Positions 36,970 to 49,776 of a DNA stretch of 64,000 nucleotides are shown piece after piece (position 1 is the first letter of the stretch; each line of letters starts with the position of its first letter). Origin of the DNA: Sparassis latifolia (lineage: Eukaryota > Basidiomycota > Agaricomycetes > Polyporales > Sparassidaceae); the NCBI GenBank assembly GCA_018466975.1, contig CM031556.1, forward strand, positions 1,550,001 through 1,614,000. The letters run 5' to 3'. The notes below the pieces were generated by a model. It was not told where the DNA came from. It saw nothing but the letters and a program-made list of their open reading frames with translations, and made no database searches. The position numbers were made by a program, and so were the translations under genes.

Positions 36970-38411
36970 CTACTTATTCTTGACCCTGTGCAAGCGCATT
37001 AGCGCAACCAGTGGAGAGGAGCAGAAGTAACACATACCAAGCCTTCACATAGTCGGCAAAGGAGACCATGCATATAGTCTGCCATATACCAAGACCGATT
37101 CGGGGGGTGACACCACGGTAAAGACCCTTCAGGCCGTTTTCCCTGTACACATACTTCAGCGTGCTCAGGATGGTCACCTTCTCGGGGCGATTTGGCGATT
37201 TGGTCATGGATTGCATCTACACGAATTGTATGATCGGTAATGGGATAACGACATTAATTGACTGACTGACCTCAACTCGTACAACCTCAATAGGCTGGTT
37301 CCATGTCGCCAATGCACCGCCAACGGTGGAGGAAAAGATTTTTCCAGCGCAGACAGCTTATCCTTCTCACTCTTCCCTCGAGCCTGACGTATCCAACTCT
37401 CCGCTAGCCGCGCAAAGCCCATGCTGAAGATGCGATCTCGGCAATGAGCATATTGTCACAACAGCAGGTCGAGCCAGCTGCTTAACAGCATTAACACCCT
37501 TGTTGATGCCTCTGATACCTTCCCGGCGGTAGATATCAGCGAAGACAGCCCACGTTGAAGGGGGCTTGATACCCGTAGACGCCTGCTTATGCCTGGTAAT
37601 TTCGGCTGTCTTCATGCATGTGCAGAAACCTGTGCAATGGAGTAATATGAAGTTCCGATCAACATCATAAAAAACATTACAAGGAACGCGCTCAAGATGA
37701 CGACAAGTCGCCATGAATGCTCTGGATACTCACCCATTGTGGCATATGCCTGTGCGATGCCACCGCCCATACCACCGAGGAGCCCAGCGACCGCCGGGTT
37801 GACTCCCACACCAACGGTAGCTGATTCTATCTCCGAGGCAGTGAAGAGAAGAACAGCGCCTTTTGTTGAAGCCTCTATCCACGCCTAGACGCCCAAAGAG
37901 TCGTACGACCATCAGCCTCCAGACATCTGTGTAATATACAGAGACGGCTAACCCATGGAATAAGGCCCTGGTAGAATCCGGAGACTTTACCACGACTCCA
38001 GATAGTTTGCAATGCCTGGAACATGCTCTGGGAGCGATTTGCAGCCATCTGTGTCTTGATGACCTCAAGAGGTTGACCCAAAGTCGTGACCTAGAGCGCG
38101 AGAGATCAGAAAACGCGAAAGTACGCGCTGAACAACGCAAACTTGCCTCCTACATAGCAGCGCAGTGGTCAGTGAGACGAAGACAGATGATTTCGGTGAA
38201 TGACTCACAAACTAGGTTGCACATAGGCAATTGCGTATCATCAGTGCGTGTTTCTAACACAGAACAGACCATGGAATGAATATACCATGTTCATGATGCC
38301 ACCTGTGATTAGCGGTGAATATCCACGTGCGCGAGGAAGACGCGTCGACGTACCGACTGCGATGTTGGACCAGTTGACGCCTTTTTGACCTGGCTCCTTC
38401 TCGATGGCCAT
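36970..38411 (-). CDS. YHM2: Yhm2-like mitochondrial citrate/oxoglutarate carrier, possibly disrupted
   Basis: Yhm2 exchanges citrate and oxoglutarate across the inner mitochondrial membrane and also associates with mtDNA nucleoids. Read from 38411: [170 protein letters not shown] and AW/VKNK. Two problems are visible. The conserved R-Q-x-T-N-W-G-S-R segment expected after GVNAV is not readable in any frame near 37420-37470. And the A-run in the codons for LEK/IFSST (37337-37341 on the plus strand) is one base short, breaking the frame. These may be assembly errors or signs of decay. Confidence 0.7.
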
Positions 38412-39286
38412 GGTGAGGACGAGGGGGGTGGAGAGAAGGGGAGAGAGGGGGAAAAGGGAGGATGGGGAGAGGAGTGACACGACGTGGAATTGTTGGGGAC
38501 GAGTAGCCGGCATGACACTTTAAATCACGTGCACGCTGTGTCGGGCACCCACTGGCACGCCAGGCGCACTCGACTCTCGTCTCCTCCATCTCTGCTTCCA
38601 ACGTCCATCTCTTAGCCCGCACGGCACACCAATTTGCATAGTGTCGCGGTCTCACTCCTCGCGGTCACACGCCCTACCGCCGCAGACTGTGCCAAATACG
38701 CGCCCAATCGCTCCGATGTCGCTTCTCTGATGGGCCTCCTTGGCCATTAGTCTCTCCGCGGCTGTAGAAGTCTCCTATACTGCACGCATGCGGATCCGTT
38801 CACACCTCCGGGAGGTCTGTCTCGACGCGTCTGCGTTTCCCCTGGGCATTCTCGATTTTGGAAATGACAGCACTCCACACCTTAGACGCTGCATATCATA
38901 CGGATGATCCTCATGATGTTGTAGCGCCGTCGCAGAAAAACGGGTCCGTATTTTACGTGATGGATCAATAATGGCAAAGCGTACGCTGCGGCAGCGCTCC
39001 GAAATTTGCTTGCCTGTCAACTCTTAGTGTCCTCGTCCAATAAGCATGCAGTCTGCCGTCACGGAAATTCCGGTGGCGATGGGCGACAAGCTCGCTGTAA
39101 TTTCACTAGACCGAGACTGACTCCTTTATAACTGACCCGATGCCTACGGGTTATGATCCCGACCCCGCCCCTACAGCGTTCACGCTGCCTACTTTTAATC
39201 ACAGCCTTCAGCGCTGTCAAGGTGAGCATGCCCCATAACTTGTCCGCCATCCCCATCTGCTAAATCACTCTTCATATTTTCTCAGT
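38412..39286. other. Divergent intergenic region, no gene seen
   Basis: The 875 bp lie between two divergent start codons (the Yhm2-like and F-box/LRR-like genes). A pyrimidine/purine-biased stretch precedes the carrier start. I find no conserved protein or RNA gene. Confidence 0.5.
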
Positions 39287-40453
39287 ATGCCCACCGTCCC
39301 TCCCGAATTGAGCGACTACATAGTCGATTTCCTCCACAATGATTATCCCTCCCTGAAGGCGTGCGGTCTCGCTTCCCGTGATTGGCTAGCAACAGCGCGT
39401 TATCATCTCTTCGAAAGCATTACGCTGCACAACCCTCGCCTATGCGAGGCTTTCAAGCAGCTTATGGAGCGTTCTCCTACTATTGGATCATTTGTTCAGG
39501 AGATCAACATCTCGCGGTTGATAGGCCCTGGCACGACCACGTATACCAGCGCGGAGCGACACCTTTTGGAACAGTCCCTGTCATCGATATTTGTGTGCTT
39601 GGACCACGTGAAGACCCTCTCGGTCGCGATGCTCGACATTAGCGCCACCATCCAGTCTGGCCTGGTGAATCGTCCCTCGGTGACGGAGCTAGTGCTTCAA
39701 TACTGCACGCTCCCTGCATTCCAGGATTTCATCCAACTCTTCCACTGTTATCCGCTGTTGGAATCCCTCAACCTGCATGGAGTAACATGGAAATCGAAAT
39801 CGTTCCGACCTCCCTCCCGATCGACCTCGGTGCATTTGCGTAAATTGGTGGTAGGGAGGGATGTGGATACCACTACCCTCTTAGAATGGATGCTCGCGGA
39901 GTCTATCCACGGCAGCATCGAAAGCCTTTCAATTTGCTGTACGTCGGAGAGGGATGCTGTCGTCGTTGCTCCGCTGCTGGAGATCCTCGGCCCACAGCTG
40001 GCACACCTCGACCTCCATTGGAACCTTCCTGCGGCGAAATGTACGTACCGGATTTAGTGATGCCACAGGAGTGATGCTCACTATGCTTACGTGACAGCGA
40101 TCCGCTTGCCTCCCGTTCTTTCCGTTGAACGGTGCACCAGCCTTCGGGAGCTGTCGCTGCATTGCGCAGTTCCGTACGATTGCACACTGCTCTGGCTCAC
40201 TGCTCTCCTCTCGGGCCTCCGTGCAGCCCACCTCGAAGTTATTGTGGTCAATCTTCGAGTCTTGGGCAACCTAGAGGCCATAGATTGGGAGGCGGCTGAG
40301 AAGATACTCTCCGAGATTACGAGCCTTCGATCGCTCCTCTTCAGAATAAAGCTGTGGGTCGGTGTCTACGTCAACCGACTGGAGGTAGAGACATCCATTC
40401 GTGGATCCCTATCCCATCTAGATTCGAAAGGCTTACTGTCCTTCGCCTCATAA
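39287..40453 (+). CDS. F-box/LRR-like protein, agaricomycete type
   Basis: The start MPTVPPELSDYIVDFLHNDYPSLKACGLASRDWLATARYHLFESITL is a shortened F-box of the sort very common in agaricomycetes (P-x-E-L...I.D.L...L..C.L..R.W...R...F). Leucine-rich segments follow (VKTLSVAMLDISATI, VTELVLQYCTLPAFQDF, LESLNLHGVTW, LAHLDLHWNLPAAK), and after one intron LRELSLHCAVPYD and AAHLEVIVVNLRVL. It is probably an SCF adaptor or relic; such families are large and their targets unknown. It ends KGLLSFAS. Confidence 0.8.
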
Positions 40454-41195
40454 TTTTGTCGGATACATAGCTGTTTGATATACTGTAGTTACTCGTCTTC
40501 GTATCTTAGACCTCGCGATATGCATACCTTGATCGCGCTAATGATATGATTCTGTTTCGCAGTCAGAAGCATGATAATCGATGTTACAGTCGGTTACTGG
40601 TACCTCGGGTCTTTCAATGTCATTAAACGACAGTATGTACGCTAGACACGACATTCGAATCAACGTGGTGCACTACATCGGGTATGACGAGACGGGGGTA
40701 ACATAGATCAAACGGACGAGATTGGTGCTTTGTGACGAGCTTCGAGAGAAGGAAGAGCGTATTACCGTAAATTACTGACTTGCAATGCGATGTTTCGAGG
40801 GGGGACTTGGACAACGTGGTATCCGGACGCCATCCAGCAGGCGACAGAGACCGCGCCACGCCGTGGTGTTCATGGGTATCGTGCGGTCCAGCAAGACTTG
40901 CATGAGGTTATCATGTTTCCGCCGCTATTTCGCGTGTTCTTTCAGCTGGTCCGTGAGATGATCCATGTCCTCCTTCAGGCTGTGAGATGGTCCGGGTATG
41001 GTAAAATAGAAAGAGACATGAGTATAAGTTAATGTCCGGGATGAATGTGTGGCAGATCAGGAATGAAAGAGCAGGGTGTAAGGAACGAATGCAGGGAAAA
41101 TATGGAATGACGGGTATGTGTAGAGATATATTATGAGGATGAGATTTGGAAGGAAGTGAATGAGCGTGGGGCAAATATGCAAACGTCCATTGAAC
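40454..41195. other. Convergent intergenic region, no gene seen
   Basis: Two genes end here from opposite sides. Short open frames exist, but none shows conservation or splice logic. Confidence 0.55.
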
Positions 41196-44100
41196 TCAGA
41201 AGAGTCCATAAATCACGGCCAGCGTGACAATCGCACCAAGAAAACTCTTTAAACCGAAGACTTTAACATACCGTGTGATCTGATCCTGGTTTTCTTCCTG
41301 GTCCTGTTCAAGATACTGAATTTCCATGGCCTTCCGTGCGACTTCCTGCTGGAGTTCGTCGGCCTTCGCTAACGCGATTTCGAGCTCTTCCCTCATCAGC
41401 CTTATCGACCTATCGTGCTCGGCCTGGAGATCGTGAAGCTTGAGGTTATGCGCTTCGTGAGCCCGCTGCAACTCCTCACGGGTGACACTCGACGCCCTAG
41501 CATGCGCAGCACCGTTGCTCCTCGGGGAAGCCAGAGGCTCTGCGGAGAGTTTGGCCTTGATGGTGGCAAGCTCACCCTGCAGATCGGATAACCTTGTGTG
41601 CAGCTCCGACTTTTCCACAACGAGGACGGCAACTTCCTCCTGGTGTGCTGCGCGGAGCTTCGTGATCTCCTCCGCCCGTCCCTTCGCTGCCTCCTCCAAC
41701 TCTTTCCCGTGGTTATTTGAAATCTCTGAGAATGACTCCGTGGTGGCAACAAGCACATCATTCAGAGCGGCACGTTCTTCACGAGCATTCGCGATGTCCT
41801 TCGTGAGACGCGCAATGAGCTCGTCCTTGTCTGTCTGGTCAACTGCAGCAGCAATCTGGCGAGCAGCGTCGAGCTGCACACGAAGAGATTCCAATTCCTG
41901 CGACGCAACAGTGTAAGCCGCTTTGGCCTTCGCGAGATCATCTTGTGTAGCCTTGAGCTCGAGACCTTGATTAGACATCTTGTTCTCCAACGTCTTCACT
42001 TGCGTCTCGATGGCGGCCTCGTGGTCAGCTTCAAGCCCCTCAATGGTCGACTGGTGTGCAGCACGGAGCTGCTCAATGGTCGCCTGAGATTCAGCGCGAA
42101 GGCCTTGAAGGTCATGACTGTGCACAGAGCCGGCGTCGTTCTGGGAAAGATGAATAAGAGGGTCAGGTAGATATGCCGACAACTCACCTTAGCGCGCTCG
42201 AACGCCTCCTGCAGCAACTGATCATGCTCGGCCTTCACGGCGTCCACCCTGGCGTTGTACTTCTCCTCTTGACTCTGCAGGGTGACAGTGAGCGTGAAAT
42301 TAGCTGACCGCAGCAATAGCTACAAACCTCGAGATCGGCGGTAATTCGCTTGATCTCCTCAGAAAGCTCGGCCTGCTTGTCTTGGTGCAACTTCTCGACT
42401 TCCTCCAGTTTGCGGAGATGCTCCTCGGCAGCCACCTGAGCATCAGCCTTTGCCTGGTCAATGCCAGCGACGGCTTCTGCGTGCTTATCCTCGAGCGCCT
42501 TCAACTCTTCGGACAATTTCGAGTGCTCTGCGTTCGCCTTGCTGAGCTCCTCGTCAAGGAGCTTCGCAGCGTCTTCTAGCCTCTGGCTGTATTCCTCCTC
42601 CATAGCCTTCGCACCATCGACAGCCTCCTGCATCGCCGCCGCCGCCGTAGTAAGCTCTTCCTCAAGAGTCTTCAGACGATCGAGCACCTTGTTATGCCCG
42701 TCCTCGGAGCTCTCCTGAACCTCTTTCAACTCGAGGATTTCAATCTCGAGCTCGGAGACCTTCGTGGACTTTTCCTCGTTCTCGCTCTTCAGCTCTGCAA
42801 GCTCGGCTGCCAGAGCATCTGCTCGAGAGGCCTGCTCACTCGACGCTTGAATCTTTTCCTCCGCCTCGGCGAGAGCCTGGATGTGTGCAGCCTTGAGACT
42901 TTCGGTCTCTCCCTGGACAGCCGCAAGGTCCTCATGGGCTTTCAAGAGAGCAGAATGTTCGACATCTGCAGCAGCTGCCGCGGCTACGGACGCTTCGTCA
43001 GAAGAAGCACGGAGAACATCCAAGTTCTCCTTGGCAGCGTGGATCTCAGCTTCCAAGGATTCGATCTGCGACTGAAGACTAGTCACGAGCTGTGTCTGAT
43101 TTTCAGCAGTAGCCTTCGTAGCTTCGAGCTAGCGAGTTTCATGTTGTCAATAAACACACTAAAAATGGAGAGTGAAGGGTGGAGCATACCTCCAGACGGA
43201 CCGCCTCCAAGGTGGCATTATCCTCGACTCGCTCAGTCTGCAGTTTACTTAAGGTCTCCTGCACATCTGCGAGCTCTTGTTCTGCACGACCCTCGGCCTC
43301 TTCTAATGACTGGACACGCGAACGCTTATCCTGGACCTCTGCAAGTGCTTCAGTCAACGAGGACTTCAAAGTCGCGACTTCGCCTTCCAACGCGGCGATG
43401 GCTTGCGTCTTGGACTCGAGTGAAGCGGTCACATTGACAAGCTACAATGGAGTGAGCAGAACGAATGGTTAAAACACAGAAATCCAATCGACCTTGTACT
43501 GCAATTCTCCAACAATACTACTGTCATCCTTGATTTCCTTGATAGATGAGACAGAGCTGGTGCCTGGTGTCCTGGTCGGTCTCGCAGAGGAAGTACTCGG
43601 AGGTCTGTTGCTGGAAGTGAGCCCTAGACTAGCGCGATTGATGGGCACACGCTTGACTCCTTCAGTGACCGAGGCCCGAGGGCGAGGACCTGCAGAAGGG
43701 TCCGGAGTAGTAGCAGAGGGCCGTGTGGCAGAGGGGGCCGCGGATGTCGGCCTTCCTGTGGTGGAAGAACTCAAAGGCGACTTTGCTGATGTTGGTGTGG
43801 GAGCCTTCGGGACGATCGACTGCCTGCGCGCAGCGGTGGAGGCGGATGACGTAGACGACTGGCGGGACGGCGGAGGGGGCATCGGGGCTTTCACGGTATG
43901 TGCAGAGCCGCTTACAGATTTCCTAAGCGTAGAGGTCGCTGTTGGCTTGTTAGAGGTAGCGGAAGAGGGGGCAGTGGCTTTCGAGGCAGCAGCAGGAGCA
44001 TGCTTGACCGCACCCGAACCAAACGTGCCCGAGTTAATAATCTGCAGACACGCAAACGCACAGTCAACATGCCCCTCGAACTATCTGCTGGATACAATCA

Positions 44101-44536
44101 GACGTACCTTCTTGACCAACAGATTTGGCGGGCCAGCAACGTGCTTCAAGGGCTTGACGGACACAGACGATTTGACTGTAGGCTTTGCTTTCAGTGGGGA
44201 GATAGGCTCCTTCGCGTGAACCGCAGCCGCCCTCGCCTCTGTGTCTGTAACACCTGCAACGCCCTCGTGGACGGGAGCCTCTGGTTCAGGCGTCGCATTG
44301 TCTTCATGTCGCGCACCTGCAGCATCGTCCGCGACCGGGGCCGCAGGCACATGGTCCATCGCCTCCTCGACGTGTTCTTCAGTAGCAGTGTTGTTCACAG
44401 GAGTCTCTTCGGTGTGAAGCTTATCCACGTCAGTCGCCTCGTGTTCTTCATTTGCTTCCGGGAGAGACTCGAGCTCTTCGGAACTCGCCACGACATCTTC
44501 GTGAGGGTCACCGCTGTGGACCTCGACTTCCGCCAT
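41196..44536 (-). CDS. Tail-anchored golgin-like coiled-coil protein
   Basis: From 44536: an acidic amino part (MAEVEVHSGDPHEDVVASSEELESL) is followed by a Ser/Thr/Pro/Ala-rich disordered segment (PPPPSRQSSTSSAS, TTGRPTSAAPSATRPS). Then come about 700 residues of near-continuous heptad coiled coil across several exons (LESKTQAIAALEGEVATLKSS, LKSENEEKSTKVSELEIEIL, QATIEQLRAAHQSTIEGLEAD). The last ~20 residues (VFGLKSFLGAIVTLAVIYGLF) form one hydrophobic helix at the extreme carboxy end, as in tail-anchored proteins. This layout fits a membrane tether such as a golgin or ER/nuclear-envelope tether. No specific family domain is seen. Confidence 0.8.
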
Positions 44537-44787
44537 GACGCCGATGCACGAGTTGGCAACGCACCGAGGACACCAGGCAACGTCTGATCAGCGTCTGGCT
44601 ACAAGGGAATTGTGAAGAAAAAAGCCGAGACAAGTTCGCAAGATCGAAGAAGTCGCAAACAACTGCCAGCGCGTCACGCGTCGACGCGTCATACTCGACT
44701 AGCTGATAATACATTTCATTCTCAAGAAATTATACTTGTACACTACATTTCATCTACCAGTTCGTCACCAGTCCTCCGAGGCATTCT

Positions 44788-45908
44788 CTAGACAAGCGTA
44801 CTAGCATAGAGGTTCAGCGCATTGAGGGCAGGCTCAGCCAAATTGTTGTGGTTGTAACCGAGGATCGCAATCTGCAGCAAAAGTATGTCAATGGCGCACC
44901 CTTGCGATGGCAGCAAACGCTTTACCCCGGCAGGTTCCACATTGAAGTGAGTACCTGCCGGATGAGTTATCAGCCACCAGCGTAGGCAGAAACCGGACGT
45001 TCCGTACCCAAGGAGAGCGGAAATTTGATCCAACGAGAGATGAAAACACGGTTGAAGTGTCCATGCGCAATGATGACGACGTCACGACTTCCTTTGCCTT
45101 CCTCCTTCCACAATCTGTGGGTTTCACGGACCTGAAAGTACGAACATCAATCCACTACATCATACAAGTCTCATTGCGCATACAAACCTTCTGGATAACA
45201 ATATCCACCCGGCAGCACATTTCTTCGGTGCTTTCACCTCCTGGGCAGCTACCGCGGAGACCTGTCTATAAAGAGCGTCCAACAACCAAAAAAATAGACA
45301 CACCCATCCTTCCATATATTCCAGGCAGGGTTTTTTTCTTTTATCTCAGCGGGTTTAAGACCTTCGTAATCTCCATAATCCCATTCTCTGACCTCCTCGG
45401 TGATAAGGTGATGGGGAAAAGACTCAAGGTGTTGGAAGAGAAGGTGGAAGGTGCGGTGAGCTCGAATTCTGGGTGAGACAAAAACGGTGCAAATGTTCTT
45501 CGGGTCGAGGATCTCTAACGAGGACCAATTACACCTGCTGCTTCACTCGAGAGTGCAACGATATGACATACTTCCATCTCCTACGAGTAACTTGGCCTTC
45601 TGGAGGGTATCTTCTTCACCGCCCTTGGTGAGGGGAATATCTGAACGGCCAGTCTGGATTCCAAAGACGGTCAGATGGTCGGGCAGCATGGTGGGTGGTA
45701 TACTGACGTGACGCCTGTGATCGTAGAAAGGAAAGAGCTCTGGCAGTGATATCTCAAGTGAGTGACTACCGGTATAGACTGACCCGTTTCGAGACCACTC
45801 TGTCTCCCCTGTGAATGCGGTAATGAGCATTTTCATATGAATTGCGCAGCAGAAAACGTGGTGCTCACCGTGGCGGATAAGAAAGAGGCGTGGCATAGGG
45901 CGCGACAT
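44788..45908 (-). CDS. SHB17: Histidine-phosphatase (phosphoglycerate mutase) family, Shb17-like
   Basis: Shb17 is a sedoheptulose-1,7-bisphosphatase that feeds riboneogenesis. The start at 45908 gives MSRPMPRLFLIRHG; after an intron GETEWSRNG completes the catalytic RHGET motif. Further exons give QTGRSDIPLTKGGEE, ICTVFVSPRIRAHRTFHLLF, EEVREWDYGDYEGLKPAEI, GSCPGGESTEEMCCRVD, then VVIIAHGHFNRVFISRW with the second catalytic His (AHGH). The end LGYNHNNLAEPALNALNL matches the family. ATG at 45896 is an alternative start. The gene is divergent from RAC1. The fold is certain; the sugar-phosphate substrate is inferred from resemblance. Confidence 0.85.
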
Positions 45909-46468
45909 ATTAGCAGCAAGAGGTCGATGAGGGTGAGGAAAAGGAGGTCCTGTCCAGTAATCGTGACCTCATCTCGGAAGACGGCCCAATCTATCCGATT
46001 AGAGGGGGCACGATATCGCGAGGACGCAGACGACTGCTCGAGGACTGTGCCCGACTGGCATGAGCTGAGAGATGGCGGGTGTCAGCGAAGATCTGAGAGC
46101 CAGACTAGAGCGTATAACGGGCGGAGAAAACTCAGGCGGTGCGGCGGGAGGTCTGATCACGCTGCCGCTAGATAGAGCCTTATACCCGTTCGCATCAGAA
46201 CACCCATCGTGAACCGCTCGCTCTTCCTCTTCCTTCCTCTTTCCGGACGCTGACCTCTTTCCAATTTATCCCCTCAATTCTCTCTGCAGCAGGTATACCT
46301 TCTCTCCACCCTCTCAGACCCAGAATCGTTGATGACTTATCGCGTCCCCGTTGTCTCAACGTTGCCCGCGATCTCGGCGTCTCTGTACAGCATACCGAGA
46401 CGCAACTACTCGTCGATTTCTGCTTCCATCTCCTTCTCGTTTCATAGACCCATTGGCGAGTACACAGA
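45909..46468. promoter_or_regulatory. Divergent promoter region (SHB17-like / RAC1)
   Basis: The 560 bp separate two divergent start codons. The RAC1-proximal half is pyrimidine-rich on the plus strand, as is usual for fungal leaders. No separate gene is supported. Confidence 0.5.
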
Positions 46469-47459
46469 ATGCAGGCCATTAAGTGTCCGTGTCGTCCCCT
46501 CGTGATCACGCATTCCCCCCGGCTGAACACTCATCACAGGTGTTGTTGTCGGAGATGGTGCGGTAGGGAAGGTGAGCAGTGCACTACTGACCGCACAATA
46601 TAATGCTCATTGCATACAATCAATACCCAGACATGCCTGCTGATCTCTTACACGACCAATGCTTTCCCGGTGAGCGCTGTTCCGATGCAACCACCGTGTG
46701 ATTGCTAACACCATCTCGCAGGGCGAATACATTCCGACTGGTGCGCTTTCATGATCATCCAGAGCGCCACCTGTCTTAGGAACCTATCCGCTCAGTATTT
46801 GACAACTACTCCGCCAATGTCATGGTCGACGGCAAGACTATCTCGCTCGGTTTGTGGGACACTGCGGGCCAAGAGGATTACGACCGCTTGCGTCCGCTCT
46901 CATACCCCCAAACTGATGTCTTCCTCATCTGTTTCTCACTCGTGAGTCCTCCAAGCTACGAGAATGTTAGAACGAAGGTGAGTCTACCATCACCCATCAC
47001 TAGTGTCACAGCATGGTGACGCGAGATTTTATTTCTACCTGGATGCAGTGGTACCCCGAAATCTCCCATCATGCTCCTTCGACTTCGATTGTTCTAGTAG
47101 GAACGAAGCTTGATCTGCGGGAAGATCCAGCTACGATTGAGAAACTGAGAGATCGGTATGACACCTTTTCCCAAAATATCTTGCGACGTCCTGACTGGCC
47201 TTGCGCCAAGTCGTATGACGCCTATTCAGTACTCACAAGGCGTCGCGATGGCAAAGGACATTAGCGCAGTGAAGTATTTGGAGTGTTCTGCACTGACGCA
47301 GAAGGGGCTGAAGACTGTTTTCGATGAAGCCATCCGAGCCGTCTGTGAGCCAAACCTTGAATCAGCCCGAGTCCGAAATGTTTGAACTCATCCTTCATGC
47401 CAGTGAACCCACCTCCGACAAACAAGAAGCCCAATAAGCCCAAGTGCATCATCGCTTGA
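46469..47459 (+). CDS. RAC1: Rho-family small GTPase Rac1
   Basis: Rac1 is a molecular switch for polarity, hyphal growth and NADPH-oxidase control. Exon 1 encodes MQAIK. The next exons give [10 protein letters not shown] (P-loop), [19 protein letters not shown], then [41 protein letters not shown], covering switch I and switch II with the catalytic Gln intact. [13 protein letters not shown] is the guanine-specificity motif, and [17 protein letters not shown] follows. A final intron (after AV) removes an otherwise early stop and gives [18 protein letters not shown], a polybasic tail with the CAAX box CIIA for prenylation. The stop is at 47457-47459. Sequence around the effector loop is Rac-type rather than Cdc42 or RhoA. 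No unusual residues were seen. Confidence 0.95.
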
Positions 47460-48009
47460 TTATGACCGACTTTTCCGTCGCGGTGGAGAGGACACTGGGA
47501 CGCCGATGCAGCATGATGACCACCATACCATTTACGATTTTGCCACCATTTATGACTGTCATGTACTGTCCCAGCCCATTCCTGCCGTTCACGTTTTATC
47601 TTCCTTGTACCATGGATATGGCGGGAGTAGGGCACACCACGATGTTCCAGAATCTCATACCTTCCCCTCCCCCCAATTCGTTGTTTGTGTCTAGTGTCCT
47701 TTGGAGGTATCGTATGCATCTGTTAGTGCTAGCAGCGCACACATTTTTATGACTTGTCAGATAACTTCCAGTCTTTTCACCGCCTTTTCAACGCTCCAGA
47801 CGTTCCTCTAGTCATGATTAGTCACGGGAATCCCGTGTTTCTGCAATTTCTCCCGCCTTTTGACTCTGTTCTGACTCTCAACTACGCATGCTTAGACTTC
47901 TACTTTATTGATCCTGGCTTTCTGCTGCACATTCCGTCGAGCTCTGCTGCATAGTCTCGTTTCACATCAGCGTGTCGCGCTTACTCAGCATCGCGTTTGG
48001 ATCCATACG
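47460..48009. other. Intergenic, no gene seen
   Basis: This holds the 3' region of RAC1 and the promoter of the nuclease gene. Open frames are present on both strands without conserved content. Confidence 0.55.
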
Positions 48010-49776
48010 ATGTCCCAAGGCTTTCATCCTACCCCAGAACAGCTCGCATTAGCTGAGCGACGTAGGCTGAAGAGAGAACAACGGAAGGCTACTGAAGCAA
48101 AAGAGAAAGAGGAACAGAGCCGCATATTGTCTAGGGAATGGGTTACTCTGCAGGATTCTACCAGATGTCAACATACCGTCCGAGTCATGAGCTGGAATGT
48201 CGGTGCTATTCTCGCTGCGACGCGTTTTCGTTCTATGTGACGTGTATATCTGACAGCTCCTTGCTCAATGCCTTGTCCGTCAGTTACGACATTATTGTTG
48301 CCGCGTGCTTTGATTGTGACTGCTGCGCAGGTCGAGAACTGTTCCCAACGAGTGACTGTTTGAAAGCGAATCAGCGAGAAAACATGTTATATCGGGAAAT
48401 CTTGTCCCATAACGCGCATATATGCTGCCTTCAGGTAAGAGCATTTACCTTGTTGTATGCATACCGTGGTAACTGCCTGCGCACAGGAAGTAGACAGGAC
48501 GGAGAAGTTGTTGCCCATCCTCGAAAACGCTGGCTACGCATCCGTTTACGCGTCGGGACCCCGTAAAAGGCACGGATGCCTCATTGCCTATCGTAAAGAC
48601 ATGTACATCCATGCCGGAGAGCACATCGTACACTACGACGAGCAGGACGTGCGCGACGAAGGCTCCGAGAAGGCTCGCATTGGCAGTAGCTTTCGCACCA
48701 GGAATATTGCCTCTCTGGTCGCACTAAAACAGCGGGAAACGCAAAATGAAGGTGTCATCGTTGCAACTTCGCATCTCTTCTGGCACCCATCGTGAGATTC
48801 CTGGTCGTGCCGTTGACTTGTCTATTCATAGGACTTCCATCCCAGATATGCTTACGAGCGCGCAAGGTCTTTGGAACGGTCATGACTGTACTGCAGTGGG
48901 CTGACCACTATACTAATCAGACAGGCAGCAGTTCTCCTTCGTGAAGTCGTCAGATTTCGTGACGAGGGCGTCGGCAATCCTCAATGGCCTTGCATAATTG
49001 CTGGTGGTAAGCACAACTATGAACTGGATGCCATATATACACTCTGACCGGTGCTCAGATTTCAATTTTCAGCCCGACGATCCCGTGTATTCGTTATTAG
49101 TAGGCGATCCCTTACTTCCAAATCAAGCGGCACGATTGGATACGTCGCGTGTCGTACATGCTTCGATAGACCCCGACGTCGCCATCACCTCTCCGTCACC
49201 CGCTGCTGAAGATGAGGAGGGCGAGGAAGCAGGCGGCGGTGACCCAGACCGAGTCATCGTCAACGCACGACTGGCCACCCCCGAGGATGGACTGTTAACA
49301 AATGCTGAGCTGGTCCATTTCTTCGAGCGACTAAGGAGCCTGAGAAGCGTCTACGACGAAGGCCAACGGTTACAGCCGCAGTTGTCACAAATGGGCCTGA
49401 CTTTCGGGAGTAGAGTGTCCATCCCTGATGCGAGGCATGGTGCCTTCGAACCTGTCTGGACAAGTTACACTCACGTAAGTCTCTAAGGCCTCGTCAGTTA
49501 GTACACTTTGACTTGACAGATATAATTTCCAAGTACTGGAAGGCGGTACTAGGTGGGTATCAAATATCAATTGAGCTCTCCACGTCAACTGATTTGGTAT
49601 GGACGCTACAAGATTATATATTCGTTCTAGATCCTCCATCCCACAAGCTTTTAATCTGTAGTCTTGCAAAACCACACTCTGCCAATGACCTTGGCCTTGG
49701 CCTCCCTCGTCGCGGCATTGGTGGCAGCGATCACATCTCCCTCGGTGCCGAGCTGGGTTGGATAGCGGAACAGTAA
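48010..49776 (+). CDS. NGL2: Ngl2-like endonuclease/exonuclease/phosphatase-family RNA nuclease
   Basis: A Mg-dependent DNase-I-fold nuclease related to Ccr4 and to Ngl2, which trims the 3' end of 5.8S rRNA. The start at 48010 gives MSQGFHPTPEQLALAERRRLKREQ, a basic helical leader. Exons then give VRVMSWN/LLAQCLV/RRELFP, HNAHICCLQ/EVDR (catalytic Glu), YRKDMYIHAG, RTRNIASLVAL, VIVATSHLFWHPS, PWPCIIAGDFNFQPDD-type text (the GDFN motif), an acidic insert (AAEDEEGEEAGGG), FEPVWTSYTH, LDYIFVLD and finally GSDHISLGAEL (catalytic SDH). All core active-site motifs are present. The split between Ngl2 and other Ccr4-like members is by overall resemblance. Confidence 0.85.

Noticed and set aside
38147..38149. 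A 3-nt exon (GAG) between MNM and VTTLGQP in the Yhm2-like gene
   Set aside because: It restores a Glu seen in the family but leaves the protein one residue short, and such a small exon is hard to support without transcripts.
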